From the NCBI RefSeq assembly GCF_014697475.1, contig NZ_JACJRV010000006.1:124001-188000 (forward strand): a stretch of 64,000 nt of DNA. Reading direction: 5' to 3'. The stretch is from Nostoc sp. FACHB-152. Its GTDB lineage: Bacteria > Cyanobacteriota > Cyanobacteriia > Cyanobacteriales > Nostocaceae. The notes below the pieces were generated by a model that saw only the letters and a program-made list of their open reading frames with translations, ran no database searches and was not told the origin of the DNA. The position numbers and the translations under genes are program-made. This document shows positions 8,884-16,646 of this stretch, in pieces (within the stretch, counting starts at the first letter, position 1; every line of letters begins with the position of its first letter).

Positions 8884-10096
8884 TGCTAAAGAGACTATCT
8901 CTTATGCCTTAAATGAATGTCGTCTGAAAACCTTAAATCTGTTTGAAGGTGTAGACGATGCTACATTTCGTAGTCAATATCATCCTGATTTTAGTCCTGT
9001 TGGCTGGCATTTGGGGCATATTGCTTACACCGAATCTTTATGGTTGTTAGAACATAGCGCAGGTTGGCGGTGTTTGTTCCCCCAATATCGCAAGTTATTT
9101 GCAGCAGATGGTTTACCTAAATCGCAACGTGTCCAATTACCAAATCTGCCAGAAATCCGCTATTACTTGCACACAGTTCGAGAAAAGGTGCTTGAGCATC
9201 TGGAAGTGGTTAATATTGAGCCAGAAGAACGTCTGTGGCGATTTTTAATTCAGCACGAAAGCCAACACTGCGAGATTATTAGCTTTGTGTTGGAAATGGC
9301 GAAGCGTCATCAGTTATCAGTTAACAGTTATCAGTTATCAGTTAATAGTCATCATGATATGGTGATGATTCCGGCTGGCGAGTTTGAGCAGGGGAACAAC
9401 TCTATTGATGCTTTGGATAATGAGATTTCTGCTCATAAGGTATATCTAGATACATATTGCATTGACCGTTCCCCAGTGACTTGTGGGCAGTATGGTGAAT
9501 TTATGGCGGCGGGAGGCTATGAAAATCCTGAGTGGTGGTCGGAGGCTGGGTGGCAATGGCTACAAGTAGAAAAGGTGAAACAACCACTTTATTGGCATAG
9601 CGATCGCAGTTACAATGATCATCCAGTCTGCGGTGTTAGTTGGTACGAAGCCGAGGCATACTCACGGTTTGTCGGGAAGCGTTTACCCACAGAAGCCGAG
9701 TGGGAAAAAGCAGCTAGTTGGGATGCAGAAGCTAAACGTCGTCGCACCTATCCTTGGGGTGAAGAATTGCCCACAGATGAATATTGTAATTGCGATCGTC
9801 TGATTGGTACAACAACCCCAGTCAATGCCTACCCAAGCGGACAGAGTGCTTACGGTTTATTCGATACCCTGGGTAATGTTTGGGAATGGACAGCTTCATG
9901 GTTCGCGCCTTACCCAGGGTTCCAAAGTTTCCCTTACATCGGCTACTCACAAGTTTATTTTGACAATCAACACCGCGTTTTAAAAGGCGGTAGTTGGGCT
10001 ACACGCCCTTGGTCGCTGCGTTCTAGTTTCCGTAACTGGTATCATCCGAGCGTGCGTCAGATATTCTCTGGCTTTCGCTGTGCAGCTAATATTTGA
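8858..10096 (+). CDS. egtB: Hercynine oxygenase / sulfoxide synthase EgtB
   Basis: EgtB is a non-haem iron enzyme that joins hercynine and a thiol with oxygen to form the sulfoxide precursor of ergothioneine. I start it at ATG 8858 (MISKLSKSNA, 412 residues); the longer frame from 8783 only adds sequence inside egtC. Residues ~10-150 form the DinB-like domain with the three-histidine iron site (HLGH at 51-54 and HESQH at 133-137). Residues ~165-412 form the FGE-sulfatase-like domain (MVMIPAGEF, GVSWYEAEAY, RLPTEAEWE, LGNVWEWT, GFRCA). Between them, residues 152-165 (QLSVNSYQLSVNSH) are encoded by six heptanucleotide repeat units, an in-frame STRR insertion. Confidence 0.93.
   Translation: MISKLSKSNAKETISYALNECRLKTLNLFEGVDDATFRSQYHPDFSPVGWHLGHIAYTESLWLLEHSAGWRCLFPQYRKLFAADGLPKSQRVQLPNLPEIRYYLHTVREKVLEHLEVVNIEPEERLWRFLIQHESQHCEIISFVLEMAKRHQLSVNSYQLSVNSHHDMVMIPAGEFEQGNNSIDALDNEISAHKVYLDTYCIDRSPVTCGQYGEFMAAGGYENPEWWSEAGWQWLQVEKVKQPLYWHSDRSYNDHPVCGVSWYEAEAYSRFVGKRLPTEAEWEKAASWDAEAKRRRTYPWGEELPTDEYCNCDRLIGTTTPVNAYPSGQSAYGLFDTLGNVWEWTASWFAPYPGFQSFPYIGYSQVYFDNQHRVLKGGSWATRPWSLRSSFRNWYHPSVRQIFSGFRCAANI
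9310..9351 (+). repeat. Heptanucleotide (CAGTTAT) repeat inside egtB
   Basis: Six tandem heptads of the form CAGTTAT / CAGTTAA (42 bp) lie between the two EgtB domains and encode 14 residues in frame. The same heptad family occurs in non-coding DNA at 10225-10262 and 10337-10370. Confidence 0.85.
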
Positions 10097-10391
10097 TTAA
10101 TAATCACTTAATACGATTTTAATGAGAAAATTCGTAAATCTAGCCCTGAGCAGAGATTAATCTAGCTCAGGCGCGATGATAGCAGCTATGGCTGTATGTT
10201 TCACTTACTGAGACAAGTTTAAGTTAAACAGTTATCAGTAAGCAGTTATAAGTCATCAGTGATGTATTTATCTCTATTTCAGAGTTCTTTAAAAAAGAAG
10301 CTTGTAGGCGTATGTGCGCCGCAACCCCATACACCTTGATAACTGATAACCGTGTACTGTTCACTGATTTATGCAACTCGGCGGAGGTTAA
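10097..10391 (+). repeat. egtB-egtD spacer rich in AACTGAT/CAGTTAT-type repeats
   Basis: This 295-bp spacer within the ergothioneine cluster contains two clusters of degenerate heptads: AACAGTTATCAGTAAGCAGT and CATCAGTG near 10225-10262, and TGATAACTGATAACCGTG near 10337-10370. The second is the reverse complement of the first type, so the pair can form an imperfect long-range hairpin. GGCGGAGG just before 10392 serves as the egtD ribosome-binding site. Confidence 0.65.
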
Positions 10392-11423
10392 ATGTCAATA
10401 TCTAAAGCTGTTAGCAATACTTCTACCCAAAACAGTATTGAAAAACGTTTGCAAATAAAACGTTTGGTAGAAGCAACAAAAATAGTTACATCAACTGCGG
10501 GAAGAGATGTAGTTAAAGGATTAACTCAAAATCCTAAATCTTTACCAGCATATTATTTTTATGACGATCGCGGTTCTGAGTTATTTGAAGAAATTTGTGA
10601 GTTGCCAGAATATTACTTAACCCGCACAGAGAGAATAATTTTACAACAGTATGCCAGCGAAATTGCCGAAATAACTGGTAGTTGTGAATTAGTAGAACTT
10701 GGTAGCGGTAGTTCCACAAAAACCCGAATTTTGCTAGATGCTTACCAGCAATTAGGCTATCCTTTGCGCTATCTCCCAATCGATGTCAGTGCAGGGATGT
10801 TGGAAAATAGTGCTAGGCAGTTATTAGCAGATTATCCCGCACTGCAAGTTTATGCCCTAGCTGGAACATATGAAATGGCATTAGCACAACTCCCAACAAC
10901 CGATTTACCTACTCGGATGATTGGTTTTATTGGTAGTTCTTTGGGAAATCTCAACGCGCAAGAGTGTGATGTTTTCTTTTCCCAAATTACAAGTGCTTTA
11001 CAAGTAGGCGAATATTTTTTATTGGGGATAGATTTACACAAGTCCAAAGAAATCTTAGAACCTGCTTATAACGATAGCCAAGGGGTAACAGCCGCTTTTA
11101 ACATTAATATGTTAGAGCATTTAAATCGCCGCTTTGAGGGCAATTTTGACAGGACGCAGTTTGAACACTGGTCATTTTACAACGAAGTTGAGCATCAAAT
11201 AGAAATGCATTTACGAAGTGTGCGATCGCAAACTGTGCAACTAAAAGCTCTTAATCTTACCGTTAATTTTGACCAAGGTGAGACTATCCTCACCGAAATT
11301 TCTCGCAAATTCGACCTTGATACAATTCAGCAACAACTTCAAACAAAAGGCTTAGTTCCCATTCACACCTGGACTGACTCAAATCAGTGGTTTGGTTTAT
11401 TGCTGTGTCAGATGCAAGCATAG
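10392..11423 (+). CDS. egtD: L-histidine N-alpha-methyltransferase EgtD
   Basis: EgtD trimethylates L-histidine with three S-adenosylmethionines to give hercynine, the first committed step of ergothioneine synthesis. The 343-residue length fits the family. Visible motifs are the N-terminal substrate-recognition stretch YYFYDDRGSELFEEICELP, LTRTE, the SAM-binding glycine motif VELGSGSSTKTRILL (~100), FIGSSLGN and the C-terminal LLCQMQA. The ATG is preceded by a good ribosome-binding site (GGCGGAGG at 10380-10387). It lies 295 bp after egtB, separated by repeat DNA, but in the same direction. No egtA or egtE lies in the cluster, so GshA and a general C-S lyase would have to supply those steps. 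Confidence 0.93.
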   Translation: MSISKAVSNTSTQNSIEKRLQIKRLVEATKIVTSTAGRDVVKGLTQNPKSLPAYYFYDDRGSELFEEICELPEYYLTRTERIILQQYASEIAEITGSCELVELGSGSSTKTRILLDAYQQLGYPLRYLPIDVSAGMLENSARQLLADYPALQVYALAGTYEMALAQLPTTDLPTRMIGFIGSSLGNLNAQECDVFFSQITSALQVGEYFLLGIDLHKSKEILEPAYNDSQGVTAAFNINMLEHLNRRFEGNFDRTQFEHWSFYNEVEHQIEMHLRSVRSQTVQLKALNLTVNFDQGETILTEISRKFDLDTIQQQLQTKGLVPIHTWTDSNQWFGLLLCQMQA

Positions 11424-11471
11424 AGAGGCTAGAGGCTAGGGATTAGTATTTTGATGCAGTAAAAATCAAAG

Positions 11472-11551
11472 GTTGAGATCCGGAAGTTTAGGGGTAGAGG
11501 GTGCAAGTTAGCCAAACCCTTACACCCTCTACCCTTACACCCAGTCTCAAC
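11472..11551 (+). terminator. Two-stem hairpin downstream of egtD
   Basis: An outer stem GTTGAGA (11472-11478) / TCTCAAC (11545-11551) encloses a perfect 12-bp stem GGGTAGAGGGTG (11492-11503) / CACCCTCTACCC (11523-11534). It lies 48 bp after the egtD stop. There is no strong T-run after it, so it may be a transcript-stabilising or processing element rather than a simple Rho-independent terminator. Confidence 0.5.
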
Positions 11552-11637
11552 AATTAATCTTTGTAGATAAATACTGGCAGTAATCTATACTTGATAATCC
11601 GCACTGGGTAATTAAATTACGAATTATCAATTACAGA

Positions 11638-12069
11638 CTATCTTCTTCTGTTTCTATAGGTGGGTCTCTTATCTAACAGATGAACCGCCGCACCAGCCGC
11701 CGCACCATTAACACCATTTTTCCAGGTGCTTCTACAACCACCAGTAATTGCGCCTGTTAAGACACCTGCGCCTGCACCTACACCGACATCTTGAACAATT
11801 AAACGTCCGTTTCTTCTTCTAGCTTGTCTGGTTCTGACACCATTGGCAGCATTCACAGCAGCACCAGCCGCCGCGCCTGTAGCGGCATTGTTTAATAAAG
11901 AACCACATCCAGTTAAAACACCAGTTAATGCACCAGCACCAGCACCAATGGCTGCATTATTAAGAACTCGGTCATCAGCAGAAGCAGGTTGAGCCGGAAT
12001 TAAGCTGGTTCCAGCTAGAGTAGCAGCCATCAACCCAGGTAGAAATGTACGTTTTAGGATATTTTTCAT
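11638..12069 (-). CDS. Secreted glycine-zipper protein
   Basis: This 143-residue protein has a Sec signal peptide (MKNILKRTFLPGLMAATLAGTSLIPAQPASA, cut near residue 31). Two glycine-zipper segments follow, NNAAIGAGAGALTGVLTG and AATGAAAGAAVNAANG, and then a second pair of the same type (VGVGAGAGVLTGAITGG ... GVNGAAAGAAVHLL). The two halves look like an internal duplication, each with a cysteine (GCGS, GGCRS). The C-terminus is basic (KRPTYRNRRR). Glycine-zipper proteins typically insert into or span outer membranes; the role here is unknown. The gene is monocistronic, with spacers of more than 200 bp on both sides. Confidence 0.75.
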   Translation of the reverse strand: MKNILKRTFLPGLMAATLAGTSLIPAQPASADDRVLNNAAIGAGAGALTGVLTGCGSLLNNAATGAAAGAAVNAANGVRTRQARRRNGRLIVQDVGVGAGAGVLTGAITGGCRSTWKNGVNGAAAGAAVHLLDKRPTYRNRRR

Positions 12070-12321
12070 GGTAGTACCCTCTAGAAAATCTTACGATTGG
12101 TAGACAACCAAATTTTTATGCGGTCGCAAATCCTCTTATCTCTGATTTTAGACAAGAGTAATATTATGCTGTATACGGATATTTCTACAGTAATACAAAT
12201 ATAAATATATTTGTATCTACTAAAAGTTAGTATTTCTAATTGTCCTTAACAGCCTGTTGTATGTAATGAGTGGACAATAATTAAACTGACACATTGATTT
12301 AGAAAGAATAAATTTCACACT

Positions 12322-12591
12322 TCAAAAAGCTTGAATCCATTCTTTGACAAAGTATTCTATCCAAATGCCATTTTGCCAATAGGGGTCATTTTTAATTAAT
12401 TGGTGGACAGTAGCTTCGTCATCAGCTTCGTAAATACCAAAAACTTTAGTGACATCTTTCGTGGGGCCGATAGTAATCAACACACCAGATTTTTTTTGTT
12501 CGGCTAAACCATCTAAATGAGCTTGACGGTGAGGTGCGCGTTTTTCTAAAACGTCGTCGCAGTAAGTTCCCCACATTACGTATTTAGGCAT
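12322..12591 (-). CDS. YciI-family protein
   Basis: An 89-residue protein with the dimeric alpha-beta-barrel ferredoxin-like fold of YciI. Visible features are MPKYVMWGTYCDDVLEKRAPHR with the conserved His of the RxxHxxHL-type motif (RAPHRQAHLDGL), the GVLITIGP turn, and the acidic QLIKNDPYW segment. YciI relatives include small dehydrochlorinases and regulators of unknown substrate; no function can be given. It ends 283 bp before the chlI-side membrane protein start and is not obviously in an operon. Confidence 0.82.
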   Translation of the reverse strand: MPKYVMWGTYCDDVLEKRAPHRQAHLDGLAEQKKSGVLITIGPTKDVTKVFGIYEADDEATVHQLIKNDPYWQNGIWIEYFVKEWIQAF

Positions 12592-12750
12592 AATAAGTTT
12601 TAGACTTGCTGTAATAATTGGGTTGCATCTAAATCAACAAAAAATATCCAATTTTTGCTAATTTATGCCGCATTAAATATATTACCTTTCAACTTTTATA
12701 AAATCTACAATTTTCTTTTGCTGTTGTGTTGTGGTAGCAAAAGAAACAAC

Positions 12751-13038
12751 TTAGAGAAAATCGACAAAGCCGTAGAGGCTAATTAGTAGTAATAATAATG
12801 CTGAGATCCGAGTTAACCGCGTTTGTGGTGAGGGTGCGATCGCTTCTCGCACTAAAATAGAAATAGCTGCTCCGATTGCATAGCTGAGGCACAATATCAT
12901 ATAGGGTAATTCATGTGTAATGCCCCAAATAGCTAATACTATCATTGCCAGCAATAACATTACCCCCTCTATGAAAGAAGGCGGGTTATATGCACTAGAT
13001 ACAATTATGCTATCCAACCAAAAACGCCAAAATCTCAT
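12751..13038 (-). CDS. Small membrane protein of unknown function
   Basis: The protein has 95 residues with three predicted membrane helices (~24-41, ~45-64 and ~76-94) and a short loop rich in Pro, Gln and Arg between the last two. I do not recognise the family. It lies downstream of chlI on the same strand, but a terminator-like hairpin at 13058-13104 separates them, so separate transcription is likely. Confidence 0.6.
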   Translation of the reverse strand: MRFWRFWLDSIIVSSAYNPPSFIEGVMLLLAMIVLAIWGITHELPYMILCLSYAIGAAISILVREAIAPSPQTRLTRISALLLLLISLYGFVDFL

Positions 13039-13057
13039 ACTCGCTGCTGAGTCAGAA

Positions 13058-13104
13058 CCGAAAAAAACAACAAATTTTTAGGGACACAAAATCTTGTGTC
13101 CCTA
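13058..13104 (-). terminator. Rho-independent terminator after chlI
   Basis: A perfect 11-bp stem TAGGGACACAA (13079-13089) / TTGTGTCCCTA (13094-13104) with a 4-base loop is followed on the minus strand by a T-rich tail (AAAAATTTGTTGTTTTTTT, 13058-13078). It lies 20 bp past the chlI stop. Confidence 0.8.
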
Positions 13105-13123
13105 GTTGTTTCTTTCAGTTAAA

Positions 13124-14248
13124 TTAGCGTACACCCGTTTTAATTTGCCCTGTGCCGTTTTTCTTTGCAGAATCTTCTTCTGGGAGTTCGACACCAAAAA
13201 CACGAGCAAAAACTTTCTCTACTTTGTAGCCAGAATCAATTGATTCTAGAGGATCTTTGCGTAGTCGGTGCCGTAGACACAGAGTAATTACACGCCGGAT
13301 ATCATCAAGGGTGACTTCGGTACGTCCTTCAAAGGCGGCTAATGCTTTGGCTGCACGGTTGGTAACAATATCACCCCGCAAACCATCAACATCTAACTCT
13401 GAACAAACTTCCGAAATCTTCACCCGCAAATCATAGTCAATTTTGACCTCTGGTAACAGAGTTTGGGCATTGACAACTTTCTGCTGTAATGCTTCTTGTT
13501 CAGTTTTGTGCTGTTCCAAAAATACAGGCGGATTTTGGTCAAATTCCGAGCGTTGTTCTACTATCTGCACCCGCAAAGCAGGTTCTTTGACAGTACGAAT
13601 TTCCGCGTGCATCCCAAAACGGTCGAGTAACTGGGGACGCAATTCGCCTTCTTCCGGGTTTCCAGAACCAACAAGTACAAACCGCGCTGGGTGGCGGATG
13701 GAAATTCCTTCCCGTTCTACAGTGTTCCAGCCACTAGCAGCAGAGTCGAGTAACACGTCTACGAGGTGGTCATCTAGCAAGTTGACTTCATCCACGTAAA
13801 GAATGCCTCGGTTAGCTTTAGCCAACAAACCTGGTTCAAAGGCTTTCACACCTTCAGACAAAGCTTTCTCAATGTCGATAGTGCCGCATACCCGGTCTTC
13901 TGTAGCTCCCAATGGCAGGTCTACCATCTGGACTTTCCTGTGGTCTACGGGAATATCCGCACCTTGCTCTAGTTTTTGGCGGATTTCATCGCTCATCAGG
14001 TCGGGGTCGCCGGGGTGACTGTTGAAAGGGTCATTAGCAACTACAGGGATTTCTGGCAACAAATCCGCTAAGGCCCGGATAGTTGTTGTCTTGCCGGTAC
14101 CGCGATCGCCCATAATCATTACACCACCGATTTTGGGATCAATCACGTTCAACAGCAGTGCCAGTTTCATTTCTTCCTGGCCTACAATTGCCGTAAATGG
14201 AAATACCACGCGACGCGCACTTGCCGTGGATTGAGCAGTTTGAGTCAC
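13124..14248 (-). CDS. chlI: Magnesium chelatase ATPase subunit ChlI
   Basis: ChlI is the AAA+ ATPase subunit that, with ChlD and ChlH, inserts Mg2+ into protoporphyrin IX at the first committed step of chlorophyll synthesis. The protein has 374 residues, the usual size. Walker A is GDRGTGKT (47-54), Walker B is [11 protein letters not shown] (~148-157), and the Arg-finger region [19 protein letters not shown] and the C-terminal helical lid ([11 protein letters not shown]-like, seen as [16 protein letters not shown]) are intact. The gene stands alone, its own terminator lies at 13058-13104, and it is divergent from miaB with a 171-bp spacer holding the CCTCTGCGTTTAAAA dispersed repeat. Confidence 0.97.
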   Translation of the reverse strand: MTQTAQSTASARRVVFPFTAIVGQEEMKLALLLNVIDPKIGGVMIMGDRGTGKTTTIRALADLLPEIPVVANDPFNSHPGDPDLMSDEIRQKLEQGADIPVDHRKVQMVDLPLGATEDRVCGTIDIEKALSEGVKAFEPGLLAKANRGILYVDEVNLLDDHLVDVLLDSAASGWNTVEREGISIRHPARFVLVGSGNPEEGELRPQLLDRFGMHAEIRTVKEPALRVQIVEQRSEFDQNPPVFLEQHKTEQEALQQKVVNAQTLLPEVKIDYDLRVKISEVCSELDVDGLRGDIVTNRAAKALAAFEGRTEVTLDDIRRVITLCLRHRLRKDPLESIDSGYKVEKVFARVFGVELPEEDSAKKNGTGQIKTGVR

Positions 14249-14419
14249 TAAATTACCTTAACAATTTTTTTTATTACAGTTCTTTATTGTGCCATAGGGC
14301 GGGGGAAAAAGTGACTCGTGGAAGCTCCGCGTTTTCTTTTGCGTACCTCTGCGTTTAAAACATAGAATAGGAAAAGAAACTAAGCATATTTAACATCACG
14401 CTAATTAAGCATAATTCCC

Positions 14420-15784
14420 ATGACCAGTTCTAAACGCCGCTATCACATTACTACCTTCGGTTGCCAAATGAATAAAGCCGACTCAGAGCGCATGGCTGGC
14501 ATTTTAGAAGACATGGGCTTTGAGTTTTCCGAAGATCCGAATAATGCAGATGTAATTCTCTACAATACCTGTACCATTCGAGACAACGCCGAGCAGAAGG
14601 TATATTCTTACCTCGGCAGACAAGCAAAGCGCAAACACGAACAACCAGATTTAACTTTGGTAGTTGCTGGTTGTGTCGCGCAACAAGAAGGCGAAGCACT
14701 GTTGCGACGAGTGCCAGAATTAGATTTGGTCATGGGGCCACAACACGCCAACCGCCTCAAAGATTTGCTAGAGTCAGTGTTTGGCGGCAACCAAGTTGTA
14801 GCCACTGAACCAGTCCATATTATGGAAGATATCACCCAGCCACGCCGGGATAGTAAAGTTACTGCTTGGGTGAATGTAATTTATGGCTGTAACGAACGCT
14901 GTACTTACTGCGTCGTTCCTAATGTGCGTGGTGTGGAACAGTCCCGCACACCCGAAGCTATCCGCGCCGAAATGGCAGAACTGGGACGGCAAGGTTATAA
15001 AGAAATAACTTTGCTTGGTCAGAATATTGACGCATACGGTAGAGATTTACCAGGTGTTACAGCAGAAGGACGACATCTGCACACCTTTACAGAGTTACTA
15101 TATTACGTGCATGATGTGCCAGGAGTTGAACGGCTAAGATTTGCTACTAGCCATCCCCGTTATTTTACGGAAAGGTTAATTAAAGCTTGTGCAGAATTGC
15201 CCAAGGTGTGCGAACACTTCCATATTCCCTTTCAGTCTGGGGATAACGATGTATTAAAAGCGATGTCACGGGGTTACACGCAAGAGAAATATCGCCGGAT
15301 TATTGATACGATTCGCAAGTATATGCCAGATGCGTCAATTAGTGGCGATGCGATTGTTGGCTTCCCTGGGGAGACAGAAGCACAGTTTGAGAGTACCTTG
15401 AAACTCGTGGAAGATATTGGTTTTGACTTGTTAAACACAGCCGCCTATTCACCACGTCCAGGCACACCCGCAGCGTTATGGGAAAATCAACTGAGTGAAG
15501 AAGTAAAAAGCGATCGCCTACAAAGATTAAATCATTTAGTGAACGTCAAAGCAGCCGAGCGATCGCAGCGTTATTTTGGTCGCATCGAAGAAGTATTAGT
15601 CGAAGACCAAAATCCCAAAGATAAAACTCAAGTCATGGGACGCACACGCGGCAATCGTCTGACATTTTTTACAGGCGATATTAATGAGCTAAAAGGGCAA
15701 TTGGTAAAAGTTAAAATCACCGAAGTTCGGGCTTTTAGCTTGACTGGTGAACCAATAGAAGTACGGCAAGCTTTGGTAGTTTAA
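14420..15784 (+). CDS. miaB: tRNA-2-methylthio-N6-dimethylallyladenosine synthase MiaB
   Basis: MiaB is a radical SAM methylthiotransferase that modifies i6A37 in tRNAs reading UNN codons. In the 454-residue protein, the N-terminal UPF0004 domain carries Cys15, Cys51 and Cys85 for the auxiliary [4Fe-4S] cluster. The radical SAM triad is C157-x3-C161-x2-C164 ([16 protein letters not shown]). A C-terminal TRAM domain (~385-450) follows. All cluster ligands are present, so it should be active. Downstream, an unrelated toxin-antitoxin stretch begins after 47 bp. Confidence 0.97.
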   Translation: MTSSKRRYHITTFGCQMNKADSERMAGILEDMGFEFSEDPNNADVILYNTCTIRDNAEQKVYSYLGRQAKRKHEQPDLTLVVAGCVAQQEGEALLRRVPELDLVMGPQHANRLKDLLESVFGGNQVVATEPVHIMEDITQPRRDSKVTAWVNVIYGCNERCTYCVVPNVRGVEQSRTPEAIRAEMAELGRQGYKEITLLGQNIDAYGRDLPGVTAEGRHLHTFTELLYYVHDVPGVERLRFATSHPRYFTERLIKACAELPKVCEHFHIPFQSGDNDVLKAMSRGYTQEKYRRIIDTIRKYMPDASISGDAIVGFPGETEAQFESTLKLVEDIGFDLLNTAAYSPRPGTPAALWENQLSEEVKSDRLQRLNHLVNVKAAERSQRYFGRIEEVLVEDQNPKDKTQVMGRTRGNRLTFFTGDINELKGQLVKVKITEVRAFSLTGEPIEVRQALVV

Positions 15785-15831
15785 GCAAATGTACACCACA
15801 CTGAAAATAATTGCTTGTGAAGTCTTATTGA

Positions 15832-16041
15832 ATGTCAGACTTATTGCAAAGAATTACAGTCAACCCAAAACAGTGTGGTGGCCGTCCATGCATACGTGGT
15901 ATGAGAATTCGAGTATCAGATGTACTTGATTTATTTGCTGCCGGACTCAGCACCGAGCAAATCTTAGCAGAAATGCCAGATTTAGAGATAGATGATTTGA
16001 AAGCATCTCTCGCATACGCGGCCAGGAAATTGAATCTTTAG
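15832..16041 (+). CDS. DUF433-domain small protein (antitoxin-like)
   Basis: This 69-residue protein is a complete DUF433 domain: ITVNPKQCGGRPCIRGMRIRVSDVLDLFAAG followed by a short helix pair (TEQILAEMPDLEIDDLKASLAYAARKL). DUF433 proteins resemble winged-helix antitoxins and usually precede a PIN-like (DUF5615) toxin. Here the expected partner is missing, and a ParD/ParE pair starts 11 bp later. Whether DUF433 is an orphan or now co-expressed with parDE is an inference. Confidence 0.88.
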   Translation: MSDLLQRITVNPKQCGGRPCIRGMRIRVSDVLDLFAAGLSTEQILAEMPDLEIDDLKASLAYAARKLNL

Positions 16042-16052
16042 GCAAAGTTTAT

Positions 16053-16322
16053 ATGAATAGTATTCTATTAACTTCAGAGCAGAAAAAATTAGTCCAAAAT
16101 TTACTAGCCACAGGTAAATTTAATGATGTCGGCGAAGTAATTCAAGCTGCATTATCACTCTTAGAACAAGAAACCCTTGCATATCAAGCATGGGTTGAGG
16201 AAACTCGTATCCTTATTGATGAAGGTATAGCATCATTAGAGAATGGTGAAGGAATTGACGGAGAGACTTTTGTTAATCACTTATTAACAGATTTACAAAA
16301 GATTAAAGAGTCTCAGAAATGA
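16053..16322 (+). CDS. ParD-like antitoxin
   Basis: The 89-residue protein has an N-terminal ribbon-helix-helix segment (ILLTSEQKKLVQNLLATGKFNDVGEVIQAALSLLEQ) that would bind the operator, and a C-terminal acidic helix (EGIDGETFVNHLLTDLQKIKESQK) that would wrap the toxin. Its stop overlaps the start of the parE-like frame by 4 bp (ATGA), the usual toxin-antitoxin arrangement. The RHH is intact, so it could still autoregulate even though the toxin gene is broken. Confidence 0.85.
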   Translation: MNSILLTSEQKKLVQNLLATGKFNDVGEVIQAALSLLEQETLAYQAWVEETRILIDEGIASLENGEGIDGETFVNHLLTDLQKIKESQK

Positions 16323-16622
16323 GCAAGTATATTATTTCATTACCTGCTTCTCGTGATTTACAACAGATTGCTGAATACTTCGCCACCGAAAATGTTGAAG
16401 CTGGAGAACGATTACTGCAAGAGTTTAATCGAAAATGCAGACAACTTGTTAGTTTTCCTAAGATGGGAAAACAATATGAAGATTTACGTCCTGGTTTACG
16501 GGGTATTCCACTAGATGGCTATATAATTTTTTACCAAACCATAGAATGATAATATCGAAATAGTTAGAGTTGTTAATGGTAGAAGAAATCTCAAATCACT
16601 ATTTGAAAATCAAGAAGATTAG
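16319..16622 (+). pseudogene. ParE-like toxin, frameshifted near its C-terminus
   Basis: The open frame ends at a TGA at 16547-16549 after 76 residues (KYIISLPASRDLQQIAEYF ... GYIIFYQTIE). Shifting by one base at 16547 continues the family pattern: DNIEIVRVVNGRRNLKSLFE followed by a TAG at 16620-16622. ParE/RelE toxins normally end with exactly such an I-x-I-x-R-V-x-x-G-x-R-x strand, which carries key residues. The truncated product lacks that last strand and is probably inactive. A sequencing error is the main alternative; programmed frameshifting is unlikely because no slippery sequence is visible. Confidence 0.8.
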
Positions 16623-16646
16623 CAACCGCGAGTCTCACAATTTTTA

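Noticed and set aside
13443-14234. Three plus-strand frames of 70-118 codons opposite chlI
   Set aside because: They lie entirely antisense to a strongly conserved gene and show no family resemblance or ribosome-binding sites.
16319-16549. Reading the parE-like frame as an intact short toxin
   Set aside because: The missing C-terminal strand is plainly encoded in the next frame, so the short form is a frameshift product.
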